Positions 16,683 through 27,633 of a stretch of 64,000 nucleotides of DNA are shown here, one piece after another (positions within the stretch are counted from its first letter, which is position 1; every line of letters starts with the position of its first letter). The notes beneath the pieces were generated by a model. It was not told where the DNA came from, searched no databases, and saw nothing but the letters and a program-made list of their open reading frames with translations. The stretch spans positions 62,001-126,000 of the forward strand of contig JAISGD010000024.1 in the NCBI GenBank assembly GCA_031263195.1, in the 5' to 3' direction. This DNA comes from Campylobacteraceae bacterium. Its GTDB lineage: Bacteria; Campylobacterota; Campylobacteria; Campylobacterales; Campylobacteraceae. The translations under genes were made by a program, and so were the position numbers.

Positions 16683-17606
16683 CTAATTTACATATGTTAA
16701 AAGGTGCTCAAACGATTCGTCTTTTCCGTATACAACGTCAAAATAAGCATCTTGTAATTTTTTGGTAATCTCGCCTCTCTTACCATTTCCTATAACTCTT
16801 CCATCAACATTATTTACAGGTGTAACTTCAGCCGCCGTTCCTGTGAAAAACGCTTCGTCGGCTATATAAACCTCATCTCTTGATATTCTTTTTCGCTCTA
16901 CTTTTATGCCAAGTTTTGTCGCGATTTGGATAACGGAATCTTGCGTAATACTCTCAAGCGAATTGTCGTTTGGCGGCGTGATAAGCTTGCCGTCTCTTAC
17001 GATAAAGAAACACTCCCCACTACCTTCGGCTATAAAACCTTCATCATCAAGCAGTAACGCTTCTTCGTATCCAGCGTCCAAGGCTTCGTATTTTGCCATT
17101 TGAGAATTCAGATAATTTGCCGCTGCTTTGGCTTTGCCCATCATGGATTTTACCGAATTTCTGGCAAAAGATGAAATCTTAACTTTTATACCGTTAGCAA
17201 GTCCTTCGTCTCCAAGATAAGCTCCCCATTCCCATGAAGCTATAGCTGTTTGTACCGGTGCATCTTTATGATTTACGCCCATAACCCCATAACCTAAAAA
17301 TATAATAGGTCTTATATAAACATTTCCATTGTAAGTGTTAGCTTTTAAAAGTTCTATTTGCGCGTTTTCTAACTCTTTTTGGGTATATTTGGAGTTAATC
17401 GCGACTATTTTCGCTGAATTTAGAAGCCTTTTTGTATGATCTTGCAAACGAAAGATCGCCAAGCCTTTATCCGTTTTATAAGCTCTCGTACCCTCAAAGA
17501 CGCCGTTTCCATAATGAAGCGTATGCGTCAATACATGAACCTTCGCTTCATTCCAAGGAACTAATTTGCCGTCAAACCATATAAATTTAGATTCTACTAA
17601 AGCCAT
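16683..17606 (-). CDS. ilvE: Branched-chain amino acid aminotransferase
   Basis: 307 residues of PLP fold type IV. FIWFDGKLVPWNEAKVHVLTHTLHYGNGVFEGTRAY is the family N-terminus. The PLP lysine is at about residue 160 in KAKAAANYLNSQ, and EALLLDDEGFIAEGSGECFF and TGTAAEVTPV complete the cofactor site. It transfers the amino group in the last step of leucine, isoleucine and valine synthesis. First gene of an operon with the SPFH gene (16-base gap) and hisIE. A TTACATGTAA palindrome lies 80 bases upstream of its start (17686..17695). Confidence 0.95.
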   Translation of the reverse strand: MALVESKFIWFDGKLVPWNEAKVHVLTHTLHYGNGVFEGTRAYKTDKGLAIFRLQDHTKRLLNSAKIVAINSKYTQKELENAQIELLKANTYNGNVYIRPIIFLGYGVMGVNHKDAPVQTAIASWEWGAYLGDEGLANGIKVKISSFARNSVKSMMGKAKAAANYLNSQMAKYEALDAGYEEALLLDDEGFIAEGSGECFFIVRDGKLITPPNDNSLESITQDSVIQIATKLGIKVERKRISRDEVYIADEAFFTGTAAEVTPVNNVDGRVIGNGKRGEITKKLQDAYFDVVYGKDESFEHLLTYVN

Positions 17607-17761
17607 GATTTTACCTTTTTGAGTAATTTATTGATAAACTTTAATATTACCTCAAAAAAGTTTAAAGGTAGGTTTAAAAGGGTTCTTACATGTAAGACAA
17701 AGCCCAATTTGCACAAATTTATTAATTTTCGCTAAGACAATTTATTTTAGCTTCGCTTGGT

Positions 17762-17788
17762 TATAATATTTAAAAATCTTACATGTAA
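17762..17788 (+). promoter_or_regulatory. Promoter -10 box and TTACATGTAA site before the tautomerase gene
   Basis: TATAAT (17762..17767) in a T-rich context fits a sigma-70 -10 box of this phylum. The full palindrome TTACATGTAA (17779..17788) starts 12 bases downstream, at or just after the expected transcription start, and is followed by the GGGGAG ribosome binding site and ATG 17798. A protein binding there would block this promoter. Confidence 0.5.
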
Positions 17789-17797
17789 AGGGGAGAT

Positions 17798-18007
17798 ATG
17801 CCGTATGTAAATATAAAAATCACAAAAGAAGGAGCCACAAAAGAACAAAAAGCGGCTCTCATCAAAGGCGTGACGGATTTACTGGTAAATATACTCAATA
17901 AAAATCCGAAAACCACAGTTGTAACGATAGATGAACTGGATACGGATAATTGGGGCGTAGGCGGTGAAAGTATCACCGAGATAAGAGCAAAAACGCCAAA
18001 GGTTTAA
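17798..18007 (+). CDS. 4-oxalocrotonate tautomerase-family protein
   Basis: 69 residues. The catalytic Pro directly follows the start Met (MPYVNIKIT), and the length and the pattern ATKEQKAALIKGVTDLLV...TTVVTIDELDTDNWGVGG are typical of the DmpI-like tautomerases. Family members enolise 2-oxo acids as hexamers; the physiological role in Campylobacterota is not established. GGGGAGAT before the ATG is a clear ribosome binding site. It is divergent from ilvE and upstream of bcp, the same order as in C. jejuni (recalled). Confidence 0.88.
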   Translation: MPYVNIKITKEGATKEQKAALIKGVTDLLVNILNKNPKTTVVTIDELDTDNWGVGGESITEIRAKTPKV

Positions 18008-18072
18008 ATATCGTTCAACCAAAAACTTGTACGCGAAAAATTTATTTTAAAAATAAAATTTAAGGAGAACAA

Positions 18073-18543
18073 ATGTCAATAGAAATAGGAAAAGCGGCTC
18101 CGCAATTTTCACTGAAAAATCAAGATGATGTGGAGATAAGCTTAAAAGATTTGATAGGAAAATGGGTGGTTTTATATTTTTACCCGAAAGATAATACGCC
18201 GGGCTGCACGACGGAAGCTTGCGATTTTACGGCGGCGTTGCCTGATTTTAAAGAGTTGGATGCCGTGATATTGGGAATTAGTCCCGATAGCGTTAAATCG
18301 CATCAAAATTTTATACAAAAACAAAATATCGCTTTTACCCTTTTATCCGACGAACAAAAAGAGGCGGCAGAAGCTTATGAAGTGTGGAAATTAAAGAAAA
18401 ATTACGGCAAAGAGTATATGGGCATAGAGCGTTCTACTTTTTTGATTGATCCGAATGGAAAAATCGCTGAAATTTGGCGAAAAGTGAACGTAAAAGGACA
18501 TAGCGACGAAGTTAAAGCGGCTTTGAAAGCTCTGGAAAAATAA
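18073..18543 (+). CDS. bcp: Thioredoxin-dependent thiol peroxidase (peroxiredoxin, BCP type)
   Basis: 156 residues. The peroxidatic cysteine is in DNTPGCTTEACDF (Cys45) with a possible resolving Cys five residues later, the atypical two-Cys arrangement of Bcp. FYPKD, GISPDSVKSHQNFI and ERSTFLIDPNGKI are family blocks. It reduces hydrogen peroxide and organic peroxides in the cytoplasm with thioredoxin. AAGGAGAACAA precedes the ATG. It lies between the tautomerase gene and queH. Confidence 0.95.
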   Translation: MSIEIGKAAPQFSLKNQDDVEISLKDLIGKWVVLYFYPKDNTPGCTTEACDFTAALPDFKELDAVILGISPDSVKSHQNFIQKQNIAFTLLSDEQKEAAEAYEVWKLKKNYGKEYMGIERSTFLIDPNGKIAEIWRKVNVKGHSDEVKAALKALEK

Positions 18544-18592
18544 TATTTGAAAGATAAGCTTTTTTGCTATTCTTTAAAACAAGATGAGTTAA

Positions 18593-19648
18593 ATGTTGGT
18601 GCATATTTGTTGTTCGGTTGACAGCTGTTATTTTTTAAAAAGACTTCGCGAGGCTATGCCTGATGAGAAAATAATCGGTTTTTTTTACAATCCGAATATC
18701 CATCCTTATGGTGAATATAAACTACGGCTTTTAGATGTTAAAAGGGATTGTCAAAAACAGGGTATCAGGCTCATTGAAGGAGAGTATGGTTTAAAAGATT
18801 GGCTTGAAAGCGTCAGAGGCTTCGAGTGTGAAAAAGAGAGAGGCAAAAGATGTGAGATTTGCTTTGAACAGCGGCTTGATGTCAGTGCAAAAAAAGCCAA
18901 AGAGATTGGAGAAAACAGTATCACGACTACACTTTTTATGAGTCCCAAAAAGTCTTTTGAGCAGCTTAGTATAGCGGCGGAGAAAATAAGTCAAAAGCGC
19001 GAAATTGAAGTTTTATGTTTTGACTTTAGAAAAAGAGGTGGTACGCAGGAGCAGTTTGCATTAGCTAAGGAAAAGAGACTTTATCGTCAAAACTATTGCG
19101 GGTGCATTTATGCTCTTTTAGACCAAAGAGAGGCGCAAAAACGACTTTGCAGCGAACTTTTAAGTCCTGTGGGAAAAGAGATTTTGCCATCGTCTATAGA
19201 GGAACGATTGGAAACTTTTGAGAAAGTCGACATATATGAAAAGAATAGGGTTGATTTTACGCTTAAGAGAGAAAAATTTCAAAATTACCGCTTTTTATGG
19301 GGGCGTATTTTAGATGAGAGCAACACTGTTTTGCCGAGTTGGTTTTTAGGTGTGTATCATGGGGACTCTGAGGTGATAATTAAAAGTATTGATAGCGGAT
19401 ATGGCTTTGCAGAAAATATGCTGTTTATAGAGCTTTGGCGGTTTAATCAAATAGCAGGCTATATATATAAAAGTGTAAAAGAACTTATTTTTAATCCCCC
19501 GACAAATGAAGAGCAAAAAAATATTTGTATGAAATTTCCGGATTATCCTCTCATTATAGTGATTGAAAACATTGAAAAAAAGACTTATAACATAGAGGCG
19601 CGCTCAATATTTTATGAAGATGTTAGAGAAGTTTTAGCAATACTTTGA
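18593..19648 (+). CDS. queH: Epoxyqueuosine reductase QueH with long C-terminal extension
   Basis: 351 residues. The first 190 or so match QueH (DUF208): HICCSVDSC at the start, GFFYNPNIHPYGEY, the cysteine pair in KRCEICFEQRL, TTTLFMSPKKS and YRQNYCGCIYAL. The Cys ligands hold an iron-sulfur cluster. QueH makes the last step of queuosine in tRNA wobble positions. The remaining 150 residues or so (from about 200) are not part of the usual short QueH and have no motif I recognise. The ATG at 18593 has weak ribosome binding support but begins exactly at the conserved N-terminus. Confidence 0.88.
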   Translation: MLVHICCSVDSCYFLKRLREAMPDEKIIGFFYNPNIHPYGEYKLRLLDVKRDCQKQGIRLIEGEYGLKDWLESVRGFECEKERGKRCEICFEQRLDVSAKKAKEIGENSITTTLFMSPKKSFEQLSIAAEKISQKREIEVLCFDFRKRGGTQEQFALAKEKRLYRQNYCGCIYALLDQREAQKRLCSELLSPVGKEILPSSIEERLETFEKVDIYEKNRVDFTLKREKFQNYRFLWGRILDESNTVLPSWFLGVYHGDSEVIIKSIDSGYGFAENMLFIELWRFNQIAGYIYKSVKELIFNPPTNEEQKNICMKFPDYPLIIVIENIEKKTYNIEARSIFYEDVREVLAIL

Positions 19649-19684
19649 TAAAATTTACAGATTTTTGAAATAAGGTTTTTGATT

Positions 19685-20119
19685 ATGATAGATGTTAGAG
19701 AGATTCAAGAGATACTCCCGCACCGCTTCCCCTTTTTACTTATAGACAGAGTTGTTGAATTAAACCACGGAGTCTCGATCATAGCATATAAAAATATAAC
19801 TATTGGCGAGCATATATTTCAAGGACATTTTCCGGGTCATCCCATATATCCCGGTGTTATGATTATAGAAGGAATGGCGCAGGCAGGCGGCGTTTTAGCG
19901 TTTAAGAGTGTGCAAAAGACCATACAAAATAAAATAGTTTACTTTATGAGTATAGATAGCGCAAAATTCAGAGTTCCGGTAACACCTGGCGACCGCTTGG
20001 AGTATCGGCTTAGCGTTATAAAACACAAAGGCAATATCTGGGTTTTGGATGGTAAAGCGTATGTAGACAATAAACTTGTTGCCGAAGCCGAATTAAAAGC
20101 TATGATAGTGGATAAATAG
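19685..20119 (+). CDS. fabZ: 3-hydroxyacyl-ACP dehydratase FabZ
   Basis: The track begins at TTG 19679; ATG 19685 is better spaced from AAGG and gives the standard FabZ start [17 protein letters not shown] (144 residues). The active-site histidine block [25 protein letters not shown] is complete. FabZ removes water from 3-hydroxyacyl-ACP in fatty acid elongation. Directly followed by lpxA (stop TAG then ATG), the usual pairing that balances fatty acid and lipid A synthesis. A gataaaat box just after queH (around 19647) may give it its own promoter. Confidence 0.95.
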   Translation: MIDVREIQEILPHRFPFLLIDRVVELNHGVSIIAYKNITIGEHIFQGHFPGHPIYPGVMIIEGMAQAGGVLAFKSVQKTIQNKIVYFMSIDSAKFRVPVTPGDRLEYRLSVIKHKGNIWVLDGKAYVDNKLVAEAELKAMIVDK

Positions 20120-20917
20120 ATGAGCTTTATCCATCCGGCCGCGATAGTGGAAGAAGGGGCAGTCTTAGGTGAAGGCGTGACAGTAGGAGCGTATGCTTTT
20201 GTATCTGCTAAAAGTGCTATCGGAAAAAACAGCGAGATAAGACAAGGTGCGCAAGTATTGGGAAGTTCCATTATAGGCGAGAATGTGAGGATATATCCAT
20301 ATGCAATTATTGGCGGCGATCCGCAGGATATTTCGTTTAAAGTGGGTGAGATTTCACGCGTTATCATAGGCGATAACACTACGGTAAGAGAATTTGTTAC
20401 GATAAATGGAGGCTCACAAAAGGGTGATTTTACAACGCGTGTCGGTAAAAACTGTTTTATTATGAATTTTTGTCATATAGCGCACGATTGTACCTTGTAC
20501 GATAATGTCATTTTAGCAAATTCGGCTACATTGGCAGGACACGTAGAAGTTGGTAGAGATACGGTCATCGGCGGATTGACTCCTGTTCATCAATTTGTAA
20601 AAATTGGAGAGGGATGCATGATAGGCGGTGCGAGCGCACTTTCGCAAGATGTTCCGCCATTTTGTCTGGCGGAGGGCAATCGCGCCTATCTTAGAGGCTT
20701 AAATCTTATCGGTCTTAGAAGAAGAGAACTCAAAGAGGATATTGACGCTTTAAGCGCAGCGTATAAAACGCTTTTTAAAAGTAACCGCTCATTGCGTCAA
20801 AGCGCTGAGGATTTGTTAAACGCCACGACAAATGGTAAAGTCCGCCTTATGTGCGAATTTGTTTTAAACACAAAGCGCGGAATTAATTATGAAAGAGATA
20901 CCAATGAAAGAGTGTAG
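20120..20917 (+). CDS. lpxA: UDP-N-acetylglucosamine acyltransferase LpxA
   Basis: 265 residues with left-handed beta-helix hexapeptide repeats from the start ([25 protein letters not shown]). The catalytic region NFCHIAHDC holds the active-site histidine, and [31 protein letters not shown] is the family signature. It adds the first acyl chain in lipid A synthesis in the cytoplasm. It abuts fabZ without a gap and overlaps the start of clpX, so all three are probably one transcript. Confidence 0.96.
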   Translation: MSFIHPAAIVEEGAVLGEGVTVGAYAFVSAKSAIGKNSEIRQGAQVLGSSIIGENVRIYPYAIIGGDPQDISFKVGEISRVIIGDNTTVREFVTINGGSQKGDFTTRVGKNCFIMNFCHIAHDCTLYDNVILANSATLAGHVEVGRDTVIGGLTPVHQFVKIGEGCMIGGASALSQDVPPFCLAEGNRAYLRGLNLIGLRRRELKEDIDALSAAYKTLFKSNRSLRQSAEDLLNATTNGKVRLMCEFVLNTKRGINYERDTNERV

Positions 20918-22127
20918 TTTTTGCGGCGTTAAATATGATGATAATACGCGGCTGTTAGCGGGAAAGAATCCTGATGCATATATATGCGAATCTTGTATAG
21001 AAGCCGCTTTTAAAATTGTCTCCGGCGATTTGGATACAGGTGCTAAAGAAAGTGGTTTTGATAAAGAACTCTTGACCCCGAAAGAACTTAAAAGAGTTTT
21101 GGATGAGTTTGTCATCGGGCAAGAGCGGGCAAAAAAAGTTTTTTCAGTTGGAGTCTATAACCATTATAAACGTATTTTTAAGCAGGATATCAAAGATGAT
21201 GATACTGAAATTTCCAAGTCAAATATACTTTTAATAGGTCCCACCGGCAGTGGTAAAACACTTATGGCGCAGACATTGGCGCGCCACTTGGATGTGCCTA
21301 TAGCTATTTGTGATGCTACGAGTCTAACAGAAGCCGGCTATGTGGGTGAAGATGTTGAAAATATCCTCACGCGTCTTTTTCAAGCGGCAGAAGGCGATGT
21401 CAAAAGATGCGAACAGGGTATTGTTTTTATAGATGAGATTGATAAAATCGCTCGCATGAGCGAAAATCGCTCCATCACGAGAGATGTTTCCGGAGAAGGT
21501 GTACAGCAGGCGCTGCTTAAAATCATAGAGGGAAGCATTGTGAATATTCCGCCGAAAGGCGGACGCAAACATCCGAATCAAGAATTTATTCAGATAGACA
21601 CAACGAATATTCTTTTTGTTTGCGGTGGTGCATTTGACGGACTTGAAGAGATAATAAAACGAAGAGTCGGTAAAAATATTTTAGGTTTCAACCAAGATAA
21701 ACGCGGTAAAAGTGAAGATAGCGAACTATTGAACCTGTTGGAACCGGATGACTTGATACATTACGGACTTATCCCTGAACTTATCGGACGGTTACATGTA
21801 AACGCAGTACTTCAAAATATCGGTAAAGCGGATATGATACGCATCCTCACAGAGCCGAAAAATGCTATTTTGAAGCAGTATAAAAAACTGTTTGCGATAG
21901 ATGACGTAACGCTTACTTTTGAAAGCGATGCGCTTGATGCTGTCGCTGAACTTGCCATAAAAAGAAGAACCGGAGCCAGAGGGCTTAGGACGATAATGGA
22001 AGAGTTGATGACGGATGTTATGTTCGAACTTCCTGATTTTAAAGGGTATGAGATAGTTATTACACTTGATGTTGTAAAAGGCGGCGAAAAACCGCTTTTT
22101 ATCAAGAAAAATAAAAAAAGCGCGTGA
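20904..22127 (+). CDS. clpX: ATP-dependent Clp protease ATPase subunit ClpX
   Basis: A hexameric AAA+ unfoldase feeding ClpP. The N-terminal zinc domain has CSFCG and CESC; Walker [16 protein letters not shown], the pore loop [11 protein letters not shown], Walker [11 protein letters not shown] and the [14 protein letters not shown] sensor region are all intact. I prefer ATG 20904 ([10 protein letters not shown], 407 residues) because it matches the family start; the track start 20889 adds five residues. Either way it overlaps lpxA. The full palindrome TTACATGTAA (21792..21801) sits inside the gene, coding Leu-His-Val-Asn. Confidence 0.95.
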   Translation: MKECSFCGVKYDDNTRLLAGKNPDAYICESCIEAAFKIVSGDLDTGAKESGFDKELLTPKELKRVLDEFVIGQERAKKVFSVGVYNHYKRIFKQDIKDDDTEISKSNILLIGPTGSGKTLMAQTLARHLDVPIAICDATSLTEAGYVGEDVENILTRLFQAAEGDVKRCEQGIVFIDEIDKIARMSENRSITRDVSGEGVQQALLKIIEGSIVNIPPKGGRKHPNQEFIQIDTTNILFVCGGAFDGLEEIIKRRVGKNILGFNQDKRGKSEDSELLNLLEPDDLIHYGLIPELIGRLHVNAVLQNIGKADMIRILTEPKNAILKQYKKLFAIDDVTLTFESDALDAVAELAIKRRTGARGLRTIMEELMTDVMFELPDFKGYEIVITLDVVKGGEKPLFIKKNKKSA

Positions 22128-22143
22128 AGGAGCGTAAACAACG

Positions 22144-23178
22144 ATGATTTTAGATAAGTTGATAGGATTTTTCTCAAGTGATATGGGTATTGATTTGGGT
22201 ACGGCAAATACGCTTGTGTTGGTTCGCGGCAAAGGTATCATTATAGACGAACCTTCGGTTGTTGCGGTCAGGCGTGATAAGTACGGCAAACAGGACATTT
22301 TAGCTGTCGGACATGAAGCGAAAAAAATGGTTGGTAAAACGCCAGGAGATATTGAGGCTATAAGACCTATGAGGGATGGCGTTATTGCCGACTTTGATAT
22401 GACTGAAAAAATGATTCGTTATTTTATAGAAAAAGCCCATAAAAGAAAAAATTTTTTAAGACCGCGTATCATTATCTCTATACCTTACGGGTTGACACAA
22501 GTTGAGCGGAAAGCTGTTAGAGAGTCTGCTATGAGTGCAGGCGCTAGAGTGGTATTTTTGATTGAAGAACCTATGGCGGCGGCTATCGGTGCGGATTTAT
22601 CTATTAGAGAGCCCAAAGGGAGTTTAATAGTAGATATCGGCGGCGGTACTACAGAGATAGGCGTTATCTCTTTGGGCGGTCTTGTTATCAGCAAATCAAT
22701 TCGTGTTGCAGGCGATAAAATAGATATGGCGATAGTGGACTATGTGAAGAAAAAATATAACCTTCTTATCGGCGAAAGAGGCGGAGAGGATATAAAGATA
22801 GGGATAGGAAGCGCGACGCCTTTAACTCCGGAATTATCTATGATGGTAAAAGGACGCGACCAAGTCAGCGGGCTTTTGAGTCGTATAGAAATGACAAGCG
22901 AAGATGTGAGAGAAGCTATGAAAGAACCGCTAAGAGAGATAGCCGATGCGTTAAAAGATGTTCTTGAGGTTACGCCTCCGGATTTAGCGGGTGATATAGT
23001 TGAAAACGGTATTGTTTTGACAGGCGGGGGCGCTTTGATACGCGGACTTGACAAATATTTGAGTAATGAAGTTAAGTTACCCGTATTTATAGGAGAAGAG
23101 CCATTGTTGGCAGTTGCCAAAGGCACAGGTAAAATGCTTGAAGATATAGAATTTTTGCAGCAAGCGGATAATGAATAA
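22144..23178 (+). CDS. mreB: Rod shape-determining protein MreB
   Basis: 344 residues, actin fold. Phosphate and nucleotide motifs [26 protein letters not shown] and [15 protein letters not shown] are intact, and [15 protein letters not shown] is the connect motif. It polymerises on the inner face of the membrane and directs lateral cell wall synthesis. The ATG lies 17 bases after clpX, behind GGAG. mreC starts eight bases before this stop. Presence of mreB agrees with a rod or spiral cell. Confidence 0.97.
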   Translation: MILDKLIGFFSSDMGIDLGTANTLVLVRGKGIIIDEPSVVAVRRDKYGKQDILAVGHEAKKMVGKTPGDIEAIRPMRDGVIADFDMTEKMIRYFIEKAHKRKNFLRPRIIISIPYGLTQVERKAVRESAMSAGARVVFLIEEPMAAAIGADLSIREPKGSLIVDIGGGTTEIGVISLGGLVISKSIRVAGDKIDMAIVDYVKKKYNLLIGERGGEDIKIGIGSATPLTPELSMMVKGRDQVSGLLSRIEMTSEDVREAMKEPLREIADALKDVLEVTPPDLAGDIVENGIVLTGGGALIRGLDKYLSNEVKLPVFIGEEPLLAVAKGTGKMLEDIEFLQQADNE

Positions 23179-23914
23179 TAAACTCAAAGTTTTTTTAATC
23201 ATCATTCTTTTAGCTGCTATTTCTGTTAACTATTCGAATGGTTTAAGAGGCTTGGCGGGTGATATCTCGTCTTTTGTCACAAATATTTATATAAGTGCAA
23301 AAGAAGGGTTTTCAGATACGGTAAGCGAACACTTTAATCAGCGTGATGAGATACGTGATTTACGTCAAAAAAATGCTGAACTTTCGGAGTTGGCTCAAGT
23401 CTCATCCGCTTATGCGACAAAGCTCAATGCCATGCTAAAAGAGGTAAATCTTAGCAAATACGGTGTTGAAACTAAAATTGTTAGAGCACTTTCGTACGCC
23501 ACTCTTGGTGATTATAATAGACTTTGGCTTGATTTTGACGGTTTTGATGAGCGTAAAATCTATGGTCTTATGTATCAAGGCTACAGTGCAGGCATAGTGA
23601 CGGCACAAGACGGAAGAGCTTTAGCGCTTTTGCAGCAAGACCCCAAATCAACATTCTCAGTTTATATGGGTATAAATAAAATAAAAGGTATCGCGTTTGG
23701 TGCGGGCGATAAAATAGAGATACGATACATCCCTTTGTGGAGTGAACCGAAAGTGAATGATGAGGTTATTACAAGCGGATTGGATAATATATTTTTTGAA
23801 GGGTTGAAAGTTGGAAAAATTGCGGCTGTTCATAAAAGTGAATCATACTTTACGGCTGTTGTTGAACCGTATGCTGCTGTTGAAGTACTGGGATTTTTCC
23901 GCGTTATACTTTAA
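23171..23914 (+). CDS. mreC: Rod shape-determining protein MreC
   Basis: 247 residues. One membrane helix (about 4-22, [17 protein letters not shown]) is followed by a coiled coil ([21 protein letters not shown]) and a beta-rich periplasmic domain with a late [15 protein letters not shown], typical of MreC. It links MreB filaments to the penicillin-binding enzymes. Its start overlaps mreB by eight bases. A small hairpin follows before carB. Confidence 0.93.
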   Translation: MNNKLKVFLIIILLAAISVNYSNGLRGLAGDISSFVTNIYISAKEGFSDTVSEHFNQRDEIRDLRQKNAELSELAQVSSAYATKLNAMLKEVNLSKYGVETKIVRALSYATLGDYNRLWLDFDGFDERKIYGLMYQGYSAGIVTAQDGRALALLQQDPKSTFSVYMGINKIKGIAFGAGDKIEIRYIPLWSEPKVNDEVITSGLDNIFFEGLKVGKIAAVHKSESYFTAVVEPYAAVEVLGFFRVIL

Positions 23915-23941
23915 GAAAGATGATTTTTTTGTTTATGTATT

Positions 23942-23956
23942 CGGAGCATCGCTCCG
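23942..23956 (+). terminator. Possible weak terminator or attenuator between mreC and carB
   Basis: CGGAGC-atc-GCTCCG forms a tight six-base-pair stem, then ggtaaattttt. The U-run is short and late, so it may only reduce read-through from mreC into carB. Confidence 0.4.
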
Positions 23957-23982
23957 GGTAAATTTTTAAAAAGGATAATTTT

Positions 23983-26900
23983 ATGCCGAAGCGCACTGAT
24001 ATAAATACTATTTTACTTATAGGCTCAGGTCCCATTATTATAGGACAGGCTTGCGAGTTTGACTATTCAGGAACACAGGCAGCTAAAACACTAAAAGAGT
24101 TGGGATATAGAGTGGTTCTCATCAACTCAAATCCGGCAACAATCATGACAGATCCGGAATTTGCAGACAGGACATATATAGAACCGATTACAGCTGAAGT
24201 AGTTGAGCGAATTATTGAAAAAGAGAAAGTTGACGCTATTTTACCCACAATGGGTGGTCAAACCGCACTTAATACTGCGATGAGGCTCTACGAGAGCGGT
24301 AAAATTGCAAATGTAAAATTTTTAGGTGCGAATCCGGAAGCTATAAAAAAAGGTGAAGACAGACAGGCTTTTAAAGAAGCTATGATAAAAATAGGTATGG
24401 ATTTGCCAAAATCAAGTTATGCTTATACGCTTGATGAGGCTGCCAAAGCGGCGGAAGAAATAGGTTTTCCGCTCATTATCAGGGCTTCTTATACATTGGC
24501 CGGAAGCGGAAGCGGTGTAGCGTACAATATAGACGAATTTAAAGAGTTAGCTGCGCGCGGTATGGATATAAGTCCGATAAATGAGATACTCATAGAAGAA
24601 TCCTTGCTTGGCTGGAAAGAGTACGAGATGGAGGTTATCAGGGATAAATATGATAACTGTATCATTGTCTGCTCTATAGAAAACCTTGACCCGATGGGTG
24701 TTCATACCGGAGACAGTATAACAATTGCGCCGGCATTAACATTGACGGATAAAGAGTATCAAAAAATGCGAAATGCCTCATTTGAGATTTTGCGTGAAAT
24801 AGGTGTAGATACGGGCGGAAGTAATGTGCAATTCGCTGTCAATCCGAAAACAGGACGAATGACTGTTATAGAGATGAATCCGCGTGTTTCACGTTCATCC
24901 GCACTAGCTTCAAAGGCTACCGGTTATCCGATAGCGAAAGTGGCGACGCTGTTGGCTGTTGGTTTTACGCTCGATGAGATTAAAAACGACATTACCGGTA
25001 CGGCGGCAAGCTTTGAGCCGGTAATTGATTATATTGTTACAAAAATTCCCCGATTTACATTTGAAAAATTTCCTTTAGCCGAATCCACGCTTACTACTTC
25101 CATGAAAAGCGTTGGGGAAGTGATGGCAATAGGCAGAACTTTTAAAGAGTCGTTACAAAAAGCACTTTGTTCGCTTGAAACCGGACTTTACGGGTTTAAT
25201 AAACTTGCCTGCAAAGATGATTTGCTGATAAGCGAGATTAGAAGAGCTAATGCCAATAGACTGCTCTATATCGCGGAGGCTTTTAGACGTGGTTTTTCTG
25301 TGGACGAGGTATATAAACTTTGCCAAATAGATGTTTGGTTTTTAAGGCAGATTGAAGAGATAGTCTCTTTTGAAAAAGAGATAGATATGAGGATTTTGAA
25401 CAATACAAAGCTTTTAAGATTTGCAAAGACTTATGGGTTTTCCGATGAGATGATAGCCTCAATTATTAATGATAAAGACAATCTCGCACTAACGCAAAAT
25501 GATATATATTATGCAAGAAACAGAGCCGGTATTTTTCTTGAGTACAATAACGTAGACACGTGTGCTGCAGAGTTTGAAGCATTAACACCATATCTTTATT
25601 CAACTACTAACATAACGGCTAACAACAATATCGTTAGTAAAAATAGCGATAAAAAAAAGGTATTGATAATAGGCGGTGGTCCAAACAGAATAGGTCAGGG
25701 CATAGAGTTTGACTACTGCTGTGTACATGCTGCTTATGCGCTTAAAGATATGGGTGTTGAAACTATTATGTATAACTGCAACCCCGAGACTGTTTCTACA
25801 GATTATGACACAAGCGATATTCTCTATTTTGAGCCTATTGATTTTGAGCGTGTGAGAAGCGTTGTTGAGCTTGAAAATCCGGACGGTGTTATTGTCCATT
25901 TCGGAGGTCAAACTCCGCTCAAACTTGCTAAACAGTTAACAGCCTCCGGAGCGAAGATTATCGGTACAAGCGCTCACGTTATAGATGTAGCCGAAGATAG
26001 GGAAAAATTCTCAAAATTTATCAAAGAAAATAATATTAACCAGCCTCAAAATGCTACTGCTTTAAGCGAGGAAGAGGCGATAGAAAAAGCCAATGTTATA
26101 GGTTATCCTGTACTTGTGCGTCCGAGTTATGTTCTTGGCGGTCGTGCTATGAGGATAGTTTATAACGAGAACGAATTAAAACTCTATATGAAAGAAGCGG
26201 TCAATGTAAGCCACCAGTCTCCTGTGCTTATAGACCAATTTTTAGATCGTGCAATAGAGCTTGATGTAGACGCGATAAGCGATGGTAAAGATGTCTATAT
26301 CGGCGGTATTATGCAGCATATAGAAGAAGCCGGTATTCATAGCGGCGATAGCGCCTGCTCATTGCCGGCTGTTAGCTTGTCTCCCAAGATAGTTAAAAAA
26401 GTAGAACAACAAACAAAACAAATCGCTATAAATCTTGGCGTTATAGGGCTTATGAATATCCAATACGCTATTTATCAAGACGATATCTATATGATAGAGG
26501 TGAATCCTCGCGCGAGTAGAACGGTACCGTTTATCAGTAAGGCCACCGGTGTTCCGATGGCAAAGGTTGCCACACGTGTTATGTATCAGGGTAAACTGAA
26601 AGAGGCATTGAAGTTTTATGATAAATTTGATGTAGTTTACGAAGAAGGCGGTATACTCAAAGCCAAGATTAAAAACCATGTAGCTGTGAAAGAGGCTGTT
26701 TTCCCATTTGGCAGGCTTCAAGGGGCGGATACGATATTGGGACCGGAGATGAAATCAACCGGCGAAGTTATGGGTATCAGCGAGAGTTTCGCTATCTCTT
26801 TTGCCAAGAGCCAAATCGCTGCAGGCAATATGCTTCCCAAAAACGGTACGGTATTTTTATCTTTAACGGACGCCGATAAGATTTTTGCTAAAAGGCTTGG

Positions 26901-27243
26901 AGAGAGTTTTAAAAAGATAGGATTTTTCATTATTGCGACAGGCGGTACACATAAAGCTTTAATTGACGCCGGACTTGAGGCTGAGTTTGTATATAAAGTC
27001 AGTGAAGGACGCCCGAATATCGAGGATAAGCTTAAAAATAAAGATATAGCATTAGTGATAAACACAAGTGATAATAAATCAAGCAAAGATGACGCCAAAA
27101 AAATAAGACAAAGCGTTTTGAGGTTTAATATACCATATTTTACGACTGTTTCGGAAGCGTTTGTGGCGATAGAAGCGATAGCGAATTTACAAAAAGACAG
27201 CGTATTGGAACCAAAAGCTTTACAAGAATATTTAAAAATTTAA
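23983..27243 (+). CDS. carB: Carbamoyl-phosphate synthase large subunit
   Basis: 1086 residues, full length for the family. Two ATP-grasp halves are visible: the first starts [27 protein letters not shown]; the second starts [27 protein letters not shown] near 550. [20 protein letters not shown] and [20 protein letters not shown] are the paired metal-binding blocks. The C-terminal 140 residues form the MGS-like allosteric domain ([13 protein letters not shown]). It makes carbamoyl phosphate for arginine and pyrimidines with CarA, encoded elsewhere. AAAAAGGATAATTTT precedes the ATG. Confidence 0.97.
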   Translation: MPKRTDINTILLIGSGPIIIGQACEFDYSGTQAAKTLKELGYRVVLINSNPATIMTDPEFADRTYIEPITAEVVERIIEKEKVDAILPTMGGQTALNTAMRLYESGKIANVKFLGANPEAIKKGEDRQAFKEAMIKIGMDLPKSSYAYTLDEAAKAAEEIGFPLIIRASYTLAGSGSGVAYNIDEFKELAARGMDISPINEILIEESLLGWKEYEMEVIRDKYDNCIIVCSIENLDPMGVHTGDSITIAPALTLTDKEYQKMRNASFEILREIGVDTGGSNVQFAVNPKTGRMTVIEMNPRVSRSSALASKATGYPIAKVATLLAVGFTLDEIKNDITGTAASFEPVIDYIVTKIPRFTFEKFPLAESTLTTSMKSVGEVMAIGRTFKESLQKALCSLETGLYGFNKLACKDDLLISEIRRANANRLLYIAEAFRRGFSVDEVYKLCQIDVWFLRQIEEIVSFEKEIDMRILNNTKLLRFAKTYGFSDEMIASIINDKDNLALTQNDIYYARNRAGIFLEYNNVDTCAAEFEALTPYLYSTTNITANNNIVSKNSDKKKVLIIGGGPNRIGQGIEFDYCCVHAAYALKDMGVETIMYNCNPETVSTDYDTSDILYFEPIDFERVRSVVELENPDGVIVHFGGQTPLKLAKQLTASGAKIIGTSAHVIDVAEDREKFSKFIKENNINQPQNATALSEEEAIEKANVIGYPVLVRPSYVLGGRAMRIVYNENELKLYMKEAVNVSHQSPVLIDQFLDRAIELDVDAISDGKDVYIGGIMQHIEEAGIHSGDSACSLPAVSLSPKIVKKVEQQTKQIAINLGVIGLMNIQYAIYQDDIYMIEVNPRASRTVPFISKATGVPMAKVATRVMYQGKLKEALKFYDKFDVVYEEGGILKAKIKNHVAVKEAVFPFGRLQGADTILGPEMKSTGEVMGISESFAISFAKSQIAAGNMLPKNGTVFLSLTDADKIFAKRLGESFKKIGFFIIATGGTHKALIDAGLEAEFVYKVSEGRPNIEDKLKNKDIALVINTSDNKSSKDDAKKIRQSVLRFNIPYFTTVSEAFVAIEAIANLQKDSVLEPKALQEYLKI

Positions 27244-27633
27244 ATTATCGGTTATTGATTTTATCCATTATTTTTTAGGGTTAATCGGTTTATAAAACTA
27301 TTTGCAATTTGGTAAATTCTGCCGGTAACAAATGCCTGTATTTTGTAATGAATTTCATATATTAAAATTTTAAAGTGATGTGTGGAGTCTTTAGTTTGCA
27401 TTGCTTTAATGTTAAAATATTATTCTCAAAGTTTTTTACTATTCTAATTTTTAATATTTACTGCTGAAATCAATAACTATTTTGTTCACTCTACCGGTAT
27501 TCATTATATTTATTGTTTAGTAATTTGAGTGATGTGTCTACAAAAATTCTTTTAATATTAAGAGAATTTTGGCATAATCAGAAAATATTTTAATCGATAC
27601 AAATTTGTACATATTAATTGAAAAAGTTTTTTT
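27244..27633. other. Gap between carB and the Sua5-like gene
   Basis: About 390 AT-rich bases. I find no gene, repeat-family unit or strong hairpin. A cataat word near 27572 could be the -10 box of the next gene. Confidence 0.4.
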
